Counted from the stretch's first letter, positions 46,578 to 55,619 are shown. The stretch is DNA of 64,000 nucleotides from Alphaproteobacteria bacterium Ga0077535 (GCA_001464425.1 LNEK01000004.1:62001-126000), one strand, 5' to 3'. Translations and numbers: made by a program. Notes: a model not told the origin generated them from the sequence alone.

Positions 46578-47255
46578 ATGCCAAGCGCAACCGTACTTGA
46601 GCCGCTGACGGGCTACCGCCGGTACGCACCGGCTGAGATGCACGAAAAGGCGCGAGCCTTCTACGCCAACATCGCGCGTCGGCGAACTGTCCGCGATTTC
46701 GACAACGCCCAAGTCCCTCGTGACGTGCTTGAGCAATGTCTGCTGGCCGCAGGCACTGCGCCGTCTGGGGCCAACCAACAGCCATGGTTCTTCACCGTCA
46801 TCACCGACACTTCGGTCAAACGGAAAATTCGCGAAGCCGCCGAGGCCGAGGAACGCGAATTCTACGCCGAACGTGCTCCACAAGAATGGCTTGAGGCATT
46901 AGCGCCGCTTGGCACCGACCCAAACAAACCCTTTCTCGAAGATGCGCCTGCACTGATCGCGATCTTCGCTCAAAAATATGGCGTTCGCGCAGATGGCAGC
47001 CGGTTTAGTCATTACTACGTGCCTGAATCCGTGGGCATCGCGACGGGCTTCTTGATCGCAGCGCTCCATGAAGCCGGTCTTGCCACGCTGACACATACTC
47101 CCAGTCCCATGGGGTTTCTCAACACGATCTGCGGCCGGCCGAAGTCGGAAAAACCTGTCATCCTCCTGATCGTCGGATATCCCAAGGCAGACTGCCAAGT
47201 ACCGGCCTATGGCGGCGTCAAAAAACCTCTCGCGGAGATATCTTCCTGGCTGTGA
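46578..47255 (+). CDS. Nitroreductase family flavoprotein
   Basis: A 225-residue FMN-dependent oxidoreductase. [20 protein letters not shown] binds FMN phosphate, and [16 protein letters not shown] and [17 protein letters not shown] are family landmarks; the pattern is nearest the iodotyrosine deiodinase-like branch of nitroreductases. ATG 46578 follows a good ribosome-binding site; six upstream codons are not needed. Its stop is 7 nt before the IS30-type remnant, so it marks the left edge of the mobile region. Confidence 0.88.
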   Translation: MPSATVLEPLTGYRRYAPAEMHEKARAFYANIARRRTVRDFDNAQVPRDVLEQCLLAAGTAPSGANQQPWFFTVITDTSVKRKIREAAEAEEREFYAERAPQEWLEALAPLGTDPNKPFLEDAPALIAIFAQKYGVRADGSRFSHYYVPESVGIATGFLIAALHEAGLATLTHTPSPMGFLNTICGRPKSEKPVILLIVGYPKADCQVPAYGGVKKPLAEISSWL

Positions 47256-47261
47256 GCGCCT

Positions 47262-47445
47262 ATTTCTGCGATCCGCAAAGCCCATGGCAGCGTGGCTCAA
47301 ACGAAAACACCAACCGGCTGCTGCGCCAGTACTTCCCGCGCGGAACGGATCTCGCCCGCGCCGCCTCAACGAACGCCCACGGAAAACGCTGGACTTCCGC
47401 ACCCCCGCAGAGCGATTTAGTGAGTGTGTTGCGTCGATCAGTTGA
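47262..47445 (+). pseudogene. IS30-type transposase remnant (C-terminal end)
   Basis: YFCDPQSPWQRGSNENTNRLLRQYFPRGTDLA is the C-terminal catalytic part of IS30 transposases, with the final Glu of the DDE triad in SNENTN. After DLARA the frame breaks and LNERPRKTLDFRTPAERF continues in another frame to a TGA; roughly ten codons between are missing. No 5' part or terminal repeats remain. A dead scar of an insertion sequence. Confidence 0.8.
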
Positions 47446-47657
47446 GGCCGCACCCAAAACGGCCGCCCCGACGAGGTGAACTTACGCTGCTTTCCCAGTG
47501 GACTTCCGTTGTGTTCCGAGCATGCATGCGTCAGCGCATTGGCGCAGCACGAGGTGAATGACTCGACAGGTTCAGTGCTGAGATTAAGCCCTTTCCCCCG
47601 AGGTTTCCGGGGCTTGCTCTCGTGCCGGCGCGTTGCCGGCAACGAAGGAGCAACAAC

Positions 47658-47972
47658 ATGGCCTCAAAAGAGCCCAAGCCGCGCGCGATCCGCCTTCCTG
47701 CCAAAGTCGGCAGAAAGAGCCAAAGAGCAGCCGCTTCTACTGCCAAACAAACGAAGGTCAGCGCCAAGCCGACAACCAAGCTTGATAGCGTGATTTCAGC
47801 ACTTCGCGCGCCGAAAGGCGCAACGTTGGCTCAGCTTATGGCGCTCACCGGCTGGCAAATGCATTCCGTGCGCGGAGTGATGTCCGGCGCACTAAAGAAG
47901 AAGCGCGGTCTGGCGATCGTGTCGTCGAAGACCGGGGACGAGCGCGTCTATCGCATCGAGAGCCGCAGATGA
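47658..47972 (+). CDS. DUF3489 protein
   Basis: A 104-residue protein: a basic, low-complexity N-terminal third and a winged-helix-like DUF3489 domain (KLDSVISALRAPKGATLAQLMALTGWQMHSVRG, landmark TGWQMHSVRGVMSGALKKK). Such proteins regularly sit beside DUF2924 and a large serine recombinase, as here. GAAGGAG upstream supports ATG 47658. ATGA overlap with the next gene. DNA binding is likely, the role is unknown. Confidence 0.8.
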   Translation: MASKEPKPRAIRLPAKVGRKSQRAAASTAKQTKVSAKPTTKLDSVISALRAPKGATLAQLMALTGWQMHSVRGVMSGALKKKRGLAIVSSKTGDERVYRIESRR

Positions 47973-48157
47973 CACGTGCGGTTCAAGACGCGATTTGGGA
48001 GGCGATCGTCGATCGCGCCGAGTTGCTGCACGGCAAGGCAGTTAACGGCCAAACCAGACCGAGCTGGTGCAGAGCAACAAAAGTCGTCGCGCTCGCCGAC
48101 CAAATCTCAACGCTCGCGCGCGCCACGGCCTTGCTGGCAGCTAAGAGACACACATGA
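47969..48157 (+). CDS. Small protein in the recombinase module
   Basis: A 62-residue helical protein of unknown function. It is supported by ATGA overlaps at both ends (with DUF3489 and with DUF2924), which makes a chance frame unlikely. Landmarks are WEAIVDRAELLHG and VVALADQISTLARA. Confidence 0.6.
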   Translation: MTRAVQDAIWEAIVDRAELLHGKAVNGQTRPSWCRATKVVALADQISTLARATALLAAKRHT

Positions 48158-48585
48158 CCGATCTCGCTGCGCTTCGCACACTGAAGCTAACCGAGCTGCG
48201 CAAGGCTTGGCGCAATCAATTCGCCAGCGATCCGCCGCCCTTCCACTCTCGCGATTTGCTACTTCGGGCGTTCGTCCATCGGCTGGAAGTCGCAACCTTC
48301 GGCGATCTATCCCCACGCTTAAAGAAGCGGCTGACGGAGTTGGCCCAGCAGTTCGAAGCCGATCCCGATTTTGATCCGGCGCCGCGGCAAGCGCCGTCAG
48401 TGGGAAGCGCGCTGGTTCGGGACTGGAATGGGGTCAGGCACTTGGTGCTCGTGACTCCAGGCGGCTTTCAATACCTCGACAAGACGTACGCCTCGCTCAG
48501 CCAAGTGGCGAAGGTCATCACCGGCGCACATTGGAGCGGACCGCGATTTTTCGGGCTGGTCGGTGAAGGTCTGGAGCGCGCATGA
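48154..48585 (+). CDS. DUF2924 protein
   Basis: A 143-residue DUF2924 member. LRKAWRNQFASDPPPFHSRDLLLRAFVHRLEV is the N-terminal helical part and VRDWNGVRHLVLVTPGGFQYLDKTYASLSQVAKVITG, with landmarks LVRDWNG and SLSQVAKVITGAHWSGPRFFGL, the C-terminal part. The latter resembles modules thought to bind DNA in recombinase partners. ATGA overlaps on both sides tie it to the recombinase. Confidence 0.85.
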   Translation: MTDLAALRTLKLTELRKAWRNQFASDPPPFHSRDLLLRAFVHRLEVATFGDLSPRLKKRLTELAQQFEADPDFDPAPRQAPSVGSALVRDWNGVRHLVLVTPGGFQYLDKTYASLSQVAKVITGAHWSGPRFFGLVGEGLERA

Positions 48586-50159
48586 AAAAGCTCCGCTGCG
48601 CCATCTATACCCGAAAGTCCACCGACGAAGGGCTCGACCAGAGCTTCAATTCGCTCGACGCACAACGCGAGGCGTGTGGCGCCTACATTCTCTCTCAGGC
48701 TGGCGAAGGCTGGGTCGCCGCCAAGAACATCTACGACGATGGCGGTTTCTCAGGCGGGAGTATGGATCGCCCTGCTTTGAAGCAATTGCTGGCTGAGGTG
48801 GAAGCGGGACGCGTGGATGTCATCGTCGTCTACAAGGTGGACCGCCTCACCCGTTCGCTTGCGGATTTCGCCCGCATAGTCGAAGTCCTGGACCAGGCCG
48901 GGGCTTCGTTCGTCTCCGTGACCCAAGCCTTCAACACGACCACGTCGATGGGGCGCTTGACGCTAAACGTGCTTCTATCCTTCGCCCAATTCGAGCGAGA
49001 GGTGACTGGTGAGCGCATACGCGATAAGATCGCACAATCAAAAGCACGCGGCATGTGGATGGGCGGGCACCCTCCGCTGGGATACGAAGTCCGAGATCGC
49101 GCGCTCCACATCAATGCAGCTGAAGCCGACACCGTTCGCCTGATTTTCGATCGCTATCTCAGCGCCCGCAGCGTCTATGAGCTGCGTGACTCCCTCAACA
49201 GCGACGACATCAAATCAAAGGCCTGGATTTCCAGCACCGGAAAAGAGCATGGAGGTGTGCTGTTCACCCATGGCGCGCTCTACCACATCCTCGCCAATCG
49301 GATTTATGTCGGCGAGATCGTACATCGCGAGCTAAGTTATCCCGGTCAACACGCGCCAATAATCACGCCCGAAGTCTTTACGGCGGTGCAGCAGAAGCTA
49401 AAGGCCGGCGTGCTGGGTTCGCCGATCACATTAAAGAAACGAGGTCACGCACCGACGCTTCTAGGAAAGCTTTTCGACGACAGCGGCAGTCCAATGACGA
49501 GCACGCACGCCAACAAAGGTCAACGCCGCTACCTCTATTACGTGTCAACCGCTCGCACCCAGCGCAGACTGGCCGGCTCGCTCGCCAGAGTGTCAGCGCC
49601 AAGGCTGGAGCAGCTGGTCAGCGAGATTGTAAATCCAATACTCGATCCACATTTCGCCTTTAGTTCAGAAGCCTCGACCTCCAACGCGATCCGCCGTGTC
49701 GAACTCGGCCGCGAGCGGATCACCATCGAACTCGAAGCGTCCTGTGTGTCGCGTTCGCACTTCGATGCTCTGGAGGACAATGCTGAATCGGTCCGTGTCG
49801 AACGCACACATCAGCTTGCGCGCCCGAGCATGGCGCGTCGCCTCCTATCGGCCGGCAATGAGCGTGCAAGGGAGCCGCGCATTGACCGAGCGCTCGTGCG
49901 CGGAATCGTTCAGGCGCGGCGCTGGCAAGCGATGATCACCTCAAGCGATGCCGCGTCGATCCTGGACATTGCCCAGAGCGAGGGCGTTTGCCCGATCTAT
50001 ATGGGCCAATTGCTTCCGCTTGCTTTCCTGGCGCCCGACCTCATCGAGGCGATCATCGACGGGCGCCAACCTACACGCCTTTCGCTGATCGGCCTGATCA
50101 AGGCGACACTGCCCATGCGCTGGGACGAGCAGCGCGCCCTCTTTGCGCGGTTCGCATAG
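48582..50159 (+). CDS. Large serine recombinase
   Basis: A 525-residue site-specific recombinase. The resolvase domain has the nucleophile in AIYTRKSTDEG (Ser13) with the Arg residues in VYKVDRLTRS; QFEREVTGERIRDKIAQSKARG is the start of the recombinase domain, and a zinc-ribbon-like part (GKLFDDSGSPMTSTHANKGQRRYLYY) follows. The C-terminus has a helix-turn-helix-like tail. It is the last gene of a coupled four-gene module, probably the integrase of a former phage or element. Attachment sites were not identified. Confidence 0.9.
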   Translation: MKKLRCAIYTRKSTDEGLDQSFNSLDAQREACGAYILSQAGEGWVAAKNIYDDGGFSGGSMDRPALKQLLAEVEAGRVDVIVVYKVDRLTRSLADFARIVEVLDQAGASFVSVTQAFNTTTSMGRLTLNVLLSFAQFEREVTGERIRDKIAQSKARGMWMGGHPPLGYEVRDRALHINAAEADTVRLIFDRYLSARSVYELRDSLNSDDIKSKAWISSTGKEHGGVLFTHGALYHILANRIYVGEIVHRELSYPGQHAPIITPEVFTAVQQKLKAGVLGSPITLKKRGHAPTLLGKLFDDSGSPMTSTHANKGQRRYLYYVSTARTQRRLAGSLARVSAPRLEQLVSEIVNPILDPHFAFSSEASTSNAIRRVELGRERITIELEASCVSRSHFDALEDNAESVRVERTHQLARPSMARRLLSAGNERAREPRIDRALVRGIVQARRWQAMITSSDAASILDIAQSEGVCPIYMGQLLPLAFLAPDLIEAIIDGRQPTRLSLIGLIKATLPMRWDEQRALFARFA

Positions 50160-50361
50160 CGTTATCGCGCACCGAGCAGGCTAGCGAACCGGTCTCTGAC
50201 GAAAAAGTCCAAGGTTTGAAATCGGCCCCGAGAGATAAACCGTAATTTGCGCGTACATCTGCGTTCGCTGGCGTCTCTCTACCTTGAGGTTGAAAGCCAA
50301 GGTCGCGGAATTGGCGGGGTTTTTTGCATCCCTGTGCGGGACCGCTAAACTCGCGGGATCT

Positions 50362-50406
50362 TGGTGGTGGCGGGTGGACTTGAACCACCTACCTTGGGGT
50401 TATGAA
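50362..50406 (-). repeat. tRNA (CAT anticodon) 3' fragment, putative att site
   Basis: Read on the minus strand, this is the 3' part of a tRNA: loop TTCATAA (anticodon CAT), stem CCCCA, variable AGGTA, T arm GGTGG-TTCAAGT-CCACC, acceptor strand CGCCACC, discriminator A and CCA. The 5' half is absent: bases beyond 50406 do not complete the anticodon stem. A 3' tRNA piece next to a tyrosine integrase (50575) is what integration into a tRNA leaves. The rest of 50160-50574 shows no gene. Confidence 0.75.
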
Positions 50407-50574
50407 GGGCGGCCGGGCTGTTTTCCCGCGACTTCCGCATTCTGCTTTTCTATTCCTAACCATTTGCTTTGGCGAGACTTTTGTTGCGTTCGTCGCTGAC
50501 AGAGGTTTCCACTACGTTCTGCGGAATTGCTCCGCTCCAGGTGCCTATACGGTGTCAAAATCGGAGCGTGAAAC

Positions 50575-51951
50575 GTGGCAGAGAAGGCAATACATGCGCG
50601 CATTGGCGTGCGCACGGTCGAAGCATTGGAATGTTCGCCCGACAAGGCGACGCGCGTTCGTTTGTGGGACGACAAGCTCCGAGGCTTCGGCGTTCGCGTC
50701 TCCGCCAACGGCCGCAAGACCTACATCGTCCGCTACAAATGGCGCGGCAAGAGTCAAACCTACACGATCGGCGTGCACGGAAGCCCTTGGAAGCCAGACG
50801 AAGCGCGTGCGCGCGCCAATGCGGTGCTGCAACAGGCCGAACGCGGTGAAGACCCGAGCCAAGCCAAGCGCGAGCAGCGCACGGCGCTTACAGTCTCGGA
50901 CCTAATTGCGCTCTGGCTCCGCGACGGACCAATTTCCCGACCGACCAAGCGCGCCTGGAGCTGGAAAACTGACGGCTCGCGGCTGCGCAAACATGCGGCG
51001 CCCATCATCGGGCGCATGCTGGCTAAGGAGGTCAAACGCCGGGACATAGAATTCATGCAGGCCGAAGTCGCGCGCGGCGTCACCGCCGATAAAGAGCGCC
51101 GCAAAGGCAAAGGCCGCGTCAGGGCGACCGGCGGCGCGCTCGTGGCGGCCAATGTGGTTCAATGTGTCTCAGCCATGTACGGCTGGGCGCTCGATCAAGA
51201 ACTGGTCGAAAGCAATCCATGCCTGCGTGTGAAGCGCGCCAAACATAACAGGCGCGTGCGCTTCCTGAGTGAGGAAGAAACCAAGCGCCTCGTGGCGACG
51301 CTCGATCAGATGGAAACGGCAAACGAGATCAATGCCGCCCATCTCGCGATCCTGCGCCTGCTATTGCTAACCGGGGCTCGCAAGTCGGAAATCTCCGATC
51401 TCAAATGGTCAGAGATTGATTGGGAACGGCGCTGCATCTTCCTACCGATCGAAAGATCAAAGACGGGCCATCGCGATCCTATTCGCCTCGCCACGCCGGC
51501 ATATGAAATCCTACGGGAGCGCCTGGAGTTGGTCGGAACCGAAAATCCAAAGGTCTTCCCAAGCCAGATCAAGGGACGCGGTATTTCCACTGCGGTCGAC
51601 AACACCTGGAAGGTCGTGCGCGCGCGGGCCGAATTGGTCGACTTCCGGCTTCACGACCTCCGCCACAACGCAGCGAGCGTCGCCGTCAACGAAGGCGTCT
51701 CCCTCTATCTTGCCGGCAAGCTACTCGGACATCGCAACGCCTCGATCACTGAGCGTTACGCCCACGTCGCCAACGACCCCGTGCACAAAGCTGCGGAGGC
51801 GGTGGCGTCGCGGATCCTCGCGACGGCTCACCCAAAACCTCAAAAGCCGCAGAGCCGCGCTTTGCCGCTTTCGGCCGTAGTCACTGTGTCGATGCAGCCA
51901 GTCACTTCCCTTTCGTATCATAACATGATACGTCATGGCGAAGAGCGATGA
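50575..51951 (+). CDS. Tyrosine integrase (P4/DUF4102 type)
   Basis: A 458-residue phage-type integrase with a DUF4102-like N-terminus (LRGFGVRVSANGRKTYIVRYKWRG), a central core-binding region and the catalytic domain: Arg in LTGARKSEISDLKW, Lys in SKTGHRDP, HDLRHNAAS (H-x-x-R) and LGHRNASITERYAHV with the Tyr nucleophile. GTG start with GGAG upstream. It faces right, away from the tRNA fragment about 170 nt to its left. ATGA overlap with higB. Confidence 0.92.
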   Translation: MAEKAIHARIGVRTVEALECSPDKATRVRLWDDKLRGFGVRVSANGRKTYIVRYKWRGKSQTYTIGVHGSPWKPDEARARANAVLQQAERGEDPSQAKREQRTALTVSDLIALWLRDGPISRPTKRAWSWKTDGSRLRKHAAPIIGRMLAKEVKRRDIEFMQAEVARGVTADKERRKGKGRVRATGGALVAANVVQCVSAMYGWALDQELVESNPCLRVKRAKHNRRVRFLSEEETKRLVATLDQMETANEINAAHLAILRLLLLTGARKSEISDLKWSEIDWERRCIFLPIERSKTGHRDPIRLATPAYEILRERLELVGTENPKVFPSQIKGRGISTAVDNTWKVVRARAELVDFRLHDLRHNAASVAVNEGVSLYLAGKLLGHRNASITERYAHVANDPVHKAAEAVASRILATAHPKPQKPQSRALPLSAVVTVSMQPVTSLSYHNMIRHGEER

Positions 51952-52202
51952 TCCAGTCCTTCAAGGGTAATTGGGCCGAAGCTCTGCATAGGCTGGAAAG
52001 CCCCGGAAAAGGCTTTCCGGCAGACCTCGTTCGCACCGCGCAGCGCAAACTTGCGATGCTTGATGCGGCAGTGCGGCTAGAAAATCTGCGTCTGCCGCCA
52101 GGCAATAGGGAGCATTCGATCCGCATCAACGACCAATGGCGGATTTGCTTCAAGTGGACTGACGCCGGCCCGGAGGACGTGGAAATTGTCGACTACCACT
52201 GA
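51948..52202 (+). CDS. higB: HigB-type toxin (RelE/ParE superfamily)
   Basis: An 84-residue toxin. LAMLDAAVRLENLRLPPGN and HSIRINDQWRICFKW... VEIVDYH follow the HigB/killer-protein pattern, with the conserved Arg/Trp strand at the end. Such toxins cleave mRNA on the ribosome. The start overlaps the integrase stop, and the antitoxin gene overlaps it by 17 nt; toxin-first order is typical of higBA. Confidence 0.88.
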   Translation: MIQSFKGNWAEALHRLESPGKGFPADLVRTAQRKLAMLDAAVRLENLRLPPGNREHSIRINDQWRICFKWTDAGPEDVEIVDYH

Positions 52203-52521
52203 AACGCCCGCACCTGCGAACAGGCGAAAGAAGCTGAAGCCAGTGCATCCTGGCGAAATTCTTCGCGAGGAGTTTTTAACCCCGCTTGCGCTCACGCCGT
52301 ACGCACTCGCGAAAGCTGCCCATGTCCCCCGTACGCGCATTGAACGGCTCGTACGCGAAGAAACGCCCGTGACAGCCGATACCGCGTTGCGCCTTGAGCG
52401 CGTTCTTGGCGTTGACGCTGCATTTTGGACAAATCTCCAATCCGCCTACGACCTTCGCGTGGCCGAGCTTGAGAGTGGCGAGGAATATCGCACGCTGAAG
52501 CGATTGGTGCGGGCTCCCTGA
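52186..52521 (+). CDS. higA: HigA-type antitoxin
   Basis: A 111-residue XRE-family protein: VHPGEILREEFLTPLALTPYALAKAAHVPRTRIERLVREE (landmark HPGEILREEF) is the usual HigA start, followed by the HTH helices and NLQSAYDLRVAE. The start is probably TTG 52186 with GGAGG about nine bases upstream; no ATG is available. It should bind HigB and repress the pair. Confidence 0.88.
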   Translation: MSTTTETPAPANRRKKLKPVHPGEILREEFLTPLALTPYALAKAAHVPRTRIERLVREETPVTADTALRLERVLGVDAAFWTNLQSAYDLRVAELESGEEYRTLKRLVRAP

Positions 52522-52582
52522 ATCACGAGGAAGAGCTCGGAATAACGAAGAAAAAGACCGGGACTTGATGGCAAGATAAAAT

Positions 52583-52687
52583 GCCGCTGCACCTTGGATA
52601 GGCGCAGCGGCTTGTCTGCACATCTTATTTTCCAGGGCGTCACACATTGCGTTTTACGACGCACAATGTGTTCGCACCTTGGATAGG
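52583..52687. other. oriT-like repeat region before the relaxase
   Basis: GCACCTTGGATAGG occurs twice as a 14-bp direct repeat (52589-52602, 52674-52687). The first copy sits in the loop of a GCCGCTGC/GCAGCGGC hairpin (52583-52611). Between the copies is an 8-bp inverted repeat, ACACATTG/CAATGTGT (52642-52671). Its reverse complement contains CTATCC, loosely like the nick sites of VirD2/MOBP systems. Immediately upstream of a relaxase gene, this is the expected place for oriT. Confidence 0.45.
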
Positions 52688-52724
52688 ATTCGCCGCTCGC
52701 GCCGAACATTTCGGAGCGTTGGCA

Positions 52725-54734
52725 ATGACCGATCGGCGGCAAGACGATTTGTTCGAAGGCGATTTCGGGCGGCGCAAGCCGCGCGCGCCTGAGCCAGCGG
52801 CGAAAGCGCCAAAGGTGCGCACGGCCGGCGAAAGCCGCGTCCGCTCAGCGTGGTTCAACCGATCGCGCGGCGCCGGCGCCGTAAAGCTCGCTGAGCCGCG
52901 CGACACGGCTTCGCAGCGCGTCATCGTGAAGGCGCGGTTTGTGGTTCACGACAAAGTTGGCGCCGGCGGCGGCGGTGGCGGCGCGCGTTCGCTGATGCGG
53001 CATACGCTCTATGTCGAGCGCGAGGGCGCTGGCCGCGACGGCGATGAGGTCAAGGTCTTCGACCGTCACTTGGAGAAAGCCGATGGCGCGGCCTTTGTCG
53101 ATCGCTGCGCCGATGACCGTCACCACTTCCGGATCATCATCTCCCCCGAGAACGGCGCCGAACTCCAAAACCTCCGCGATTACACCCGCGAGCTGATGCA
53201 CCGGGCCGAGCGGGATCTAGGCACGCGCCTCGACTGGATCGCCGCCGAGCACCACGACACCGGCCGGCCGCACGTCCATCTGCTGATTCGGGGCGTACGG
53301 GACACTGGCCGCGACCTTATCATCCCGCGCGCCTACATCTCGTATGGCATGCGCGACTTGGCTCAGGAGATCGCCACGCGGGAGCTCGGGCCCCGCCTGG
53401 AGAACGGGCTCTCCCGCGAACTCGACACCCGCGCCGAGCGCGCGGCTAAGCTTGAGCGGCCAACGCACCTCGACGCCCTGCTCCGCGAGCACGCCCGCGA
53501 CAACGATGTCAGGCTGACCGACCTCCCCCAGGATGGAGGCACGCGCGGGCCGTTGGTGCAGCGGCTCAACCGGCTGGAGGATTGGGGACTAGCGCAGCGC
53601 GCCGACACTGGCGTGTGGCGGCTTGACCCTGAACTTGAAGACAAGCTTACGCGCCTCGGGGATGTGCGCGAGCGCGAGCGGGCGACAGCGCGGCTCATGG
53701 CGAAGGAGGATCGCGGCATCGAGCCCGAGCGGCTGCGGGAATTGGAGGCGGCGCATTCGAGCCAACGCGCCACCGGCCGGCTCATCGGCTTTGAACAGAT
53801 GGGCGGCGATCCGCGTGGCCCATTCGTCATCGCCATGGAAGGCATCGACGGCAAAGTCTGGACGGCCAGGGTGGCGACACGCGAGCGGCTGCGCGAGATC
53901 GCTGGGGTCGAGCGCGGCGCGATCCTTCAACTTGAGCGCAGCGAGCCCACTCTCAAACCGGCCGACCGGACCATCCTTGCGGTGGCGCGCGAGAACGGTC
54001 TCGCCTATTCCGCGGAGTTACATGCGCAAACGATCCCATCCGATCGCGCCAACTACTTCCAGATGCACGAGCGCCGCCTGGAGGCGCTGCGGCGCGTGGG
54101 CATTGTCGAGCGCAGCTCCGAGGGCGTCTTTCGGCTTCCCGCCGATTACGAGGCAAAGGTGCGCCAGTACGAAGGGCGAGGCGCGCGCCAAGACGTACGG
54201 CTGACGTTGCTCGATCCGCATTCTCTGGAGCGGCAAACCAATTATCGCGGACCGACTTGGCTTGATCGGGTCAGCCTGGGGCTCGAAGACACAAGCCAGC
54301 TCAAACGTGAGCATTTCGGCCGAGAAGTTCACGAGGCTTGCGAAAATCGCGCGCGGACACTGGATTCAATGGGAATCGCCCGCGACAGCGACGACCGCCT
54401 GCATGGCGACCGAGACTGGCAGCGTCAGCTGCGACAGATTGAAAGAGAAGATTTGCTGAATCGGATCGAGCGCGACACCGGCCGCGTGCCGCACTTTGCG
54501 CGTGACGGCGATCGGGTCGCTGGGGTGTTCGCGCAGCGCATGCATGCAGCAGAGCGCAGTTTTGCGCTGATCTTCCACGGGCGCAGCGCAACGCTCGTGC
54601 CCTGGCGTGCTGAGATGGATCGCGCCTCCAATCAGCTCATAGCGGGCCGCGTCAACGAGCGCAGTTTTGACTTCAAGGTCGGACGCGAGGCGGAGAAGGC
54701 AATGAAGGCGATGGCGCCATGGTTGGGCCGTTAG
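52725..54734 (+). CDS. Relaxase/mobilisation nuclease with DUF3363 (VirD2-like)
   Basis: A 669-residue relaxase. The HUH motif is AEHHDTGRPHVHLLIRG (three His), preceded by HHFRIIISPENG; a Gly run (GAGGGGGG) lies near residue 80. The C-terminal half is the DUF3363 region common to plasmid and ICE relaxases of alphaproteobacteria. ATG 52725 has GGAG eight bases upstream. It should nick at an oriT just upstream and lead single-stranded transfer. No type IV secretion genes are present, so the element is mobilisable, not self-transmissible, within this window. Confidence 0.88.
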   Translation: MTDRRQDDLFEGDFGRRKPRAPEPAAKAPKVRTAGESRVRSAWFNRSRGAGAVKLAEPRDTASQRVIVKARFVVHDKVGAGGGGGGARSLMRHTLYVEREGAGRDGDEVKVFDRHLEKADGAAFVDRCADDRHHFRIIISPENGAELQNLRDYTRELMHRAERDLGTRLDWIAAEHHDTGRPHVHLLIRGVRDTGRDLIIPRAYISYGMRDLAQEIATRELGPRLENGLSRELDTRAERAAKLERPTHLDALLREHARDNDVRLTDLPQDGGTRGPLVQRLNRLEDWGLAQRADTGVWRLDPELEDKLTRLGDVRERERATARLMAKEDRGIEPERLRELEAAHSSQRATGRLIGFEQMGGDPRGPFVIAMEGIDGKVWTARVATRERLREIAGVERGAILQLERSEPTLKPADRTILAVARENGLAYSAELHAQTIPSDRANYFQMHERRLEALRRVGIVERSSEGVFRLPADYEAKVRQYEGRGARQDVRLTLLDPHSLERQTNYRGPTWLDRVSLGLEDTSQLKREHFGREVHEACENRARTLDSMGIARDSDDRLHGDRDWQRQLRQIEREDLLNRIERDTGRVPHFARDGDRVAGVFAQRMHAAERSFALIFHGRSATLVPWRAEMDRASNQLIAGRVNERSFDFKVGREAEKAMKAMAPWLGR

Positions 54735-54814
54735 CAAATCCCGCGAGATATGCAGCGCGTTGGGCCTTAGCTGCGGTCTTGAACTCACGGCTCTACACAG
54801 TGAGGTCCTGACGT

Positions 54815-55051
54815 CTAACGCTTCAAGCGAACGCCGGCACCGCCCCCAGCATCTTTCGGCATGAACGCGATGCCTCCCTTTTCCAACGCACGCTTTATGG
54901 CATCACGGTTGGGCGCCGTACTGCGCTCCGGTCCTCGCTCACTTTCGATCCTTCGGACGGTCGCCAGCGAAACACCACTCTCATCAGCGAGCGTTTGCTG
55001 ACTCCAATCCAGGAGAGCGCGGGCGGCTCGAATTTGACCAGCAAGAAGCAC
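54815..55051 (-). CDS. XRE-family transcriptional regulator
   Basis: A 78-residue one-domain Cro/CI-type repressor: AGQIRAARALLDWSQQTLADESGVSLATVRRIESERG gives the HTH (key part QQTLADESGVSLATVRR). The start is GTG 55051. Divergent from the small exported proteins beginning at 55138; the 86 nt between probably hold its operator. Typical control gene of an integrative element. Confidence 0.82.
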   Translation of the reverse strand: MLLAGQIRAARALLDWSQQTLADESGVSLATVRRIESERGPERSTAPNRDAIKRALEKGGIAFMPKDAGGGAGVRLKR

Positions 55052-55137
55052 TATTTTCGCTCACATGCGTTTTAATGTTGCGCGATAACGGCGCAGGTGA
55101 TACTTTCCCGCTCACTAAATACTCGAAGGTATAAACA

Positions 55138-55617
55138 ATGTCTCGACGTCCCCCCGGAACGGCGAACGAGAGCGCACGCGCAAAATCCCCAACACGCCGG
55201 CTTGTACTGAGTGGCGCGGCCGCGCCGCTGCTTTCCGGGAGTGCACCGGATCATGCTGCGCCCGTGTGTGAGGCTTGGCTTTCACTTCACGCCGAGCATG
55301 AGCGCCTTGGAAGGCGCTGGCAGCAGATCGAGACGCGGCTCTTCCGGGATCACAACTGGTCGAGGCTCACGCGCGCGCAACGCAAGCGCTTCCCCGAAAA
55401 GCATGAGATGGACGATCTCTATGATCGCATGGACGCGCTCCACGAAAAGAACCGCGTGCTACTCGAGTCGCTTCCCGCGCTCGTCGCGACTTCGCCGCTC
55501 GGCATCTGCGGCAAGCTCGCTATCGCCGCTATCGAGGTGTGTCCGGAGGAAAATGAGGAAGCGCATCGCCTGATCGCCAGCATTCTGCGCGACTATCGCG
55601 CGCTGCACGGCGGCTGA
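55138..55617 (+). CDS. Putative exported small protein (Tat-like leader)
   Basis: A 159-residue protein of unknown function. Residues 19-40 resemble a twin-arginine signal (TRRLVLSGAAAPLLSGS). The rest is charged and helical. It is paralogous to the protein at 55862: both share an Arg-Arg hydrophobic leader, a central RFPE/LPE motif, a LPAL segment and a C-terminal AHRLIASILRDY/AHRVLLSTIEDL motif. First of a tight four-gene set after the relaxase. Confidence 0.65.
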   Translation: MSRRPPGTANESARAKSPTRRLVLSGAAAPLLSGSAPDHAAPVCEAWLSLHAEHERLGRRWQQIETRLFRDHNWSRLTRAQRKRFPEKHEMDDLYDRMDALHEKNRVLLESLPALVATSPLGICGKLAIAAIEVCPEENEEAHRLIASILRDYRALHGG

Positions 55618-55619
55618 CG

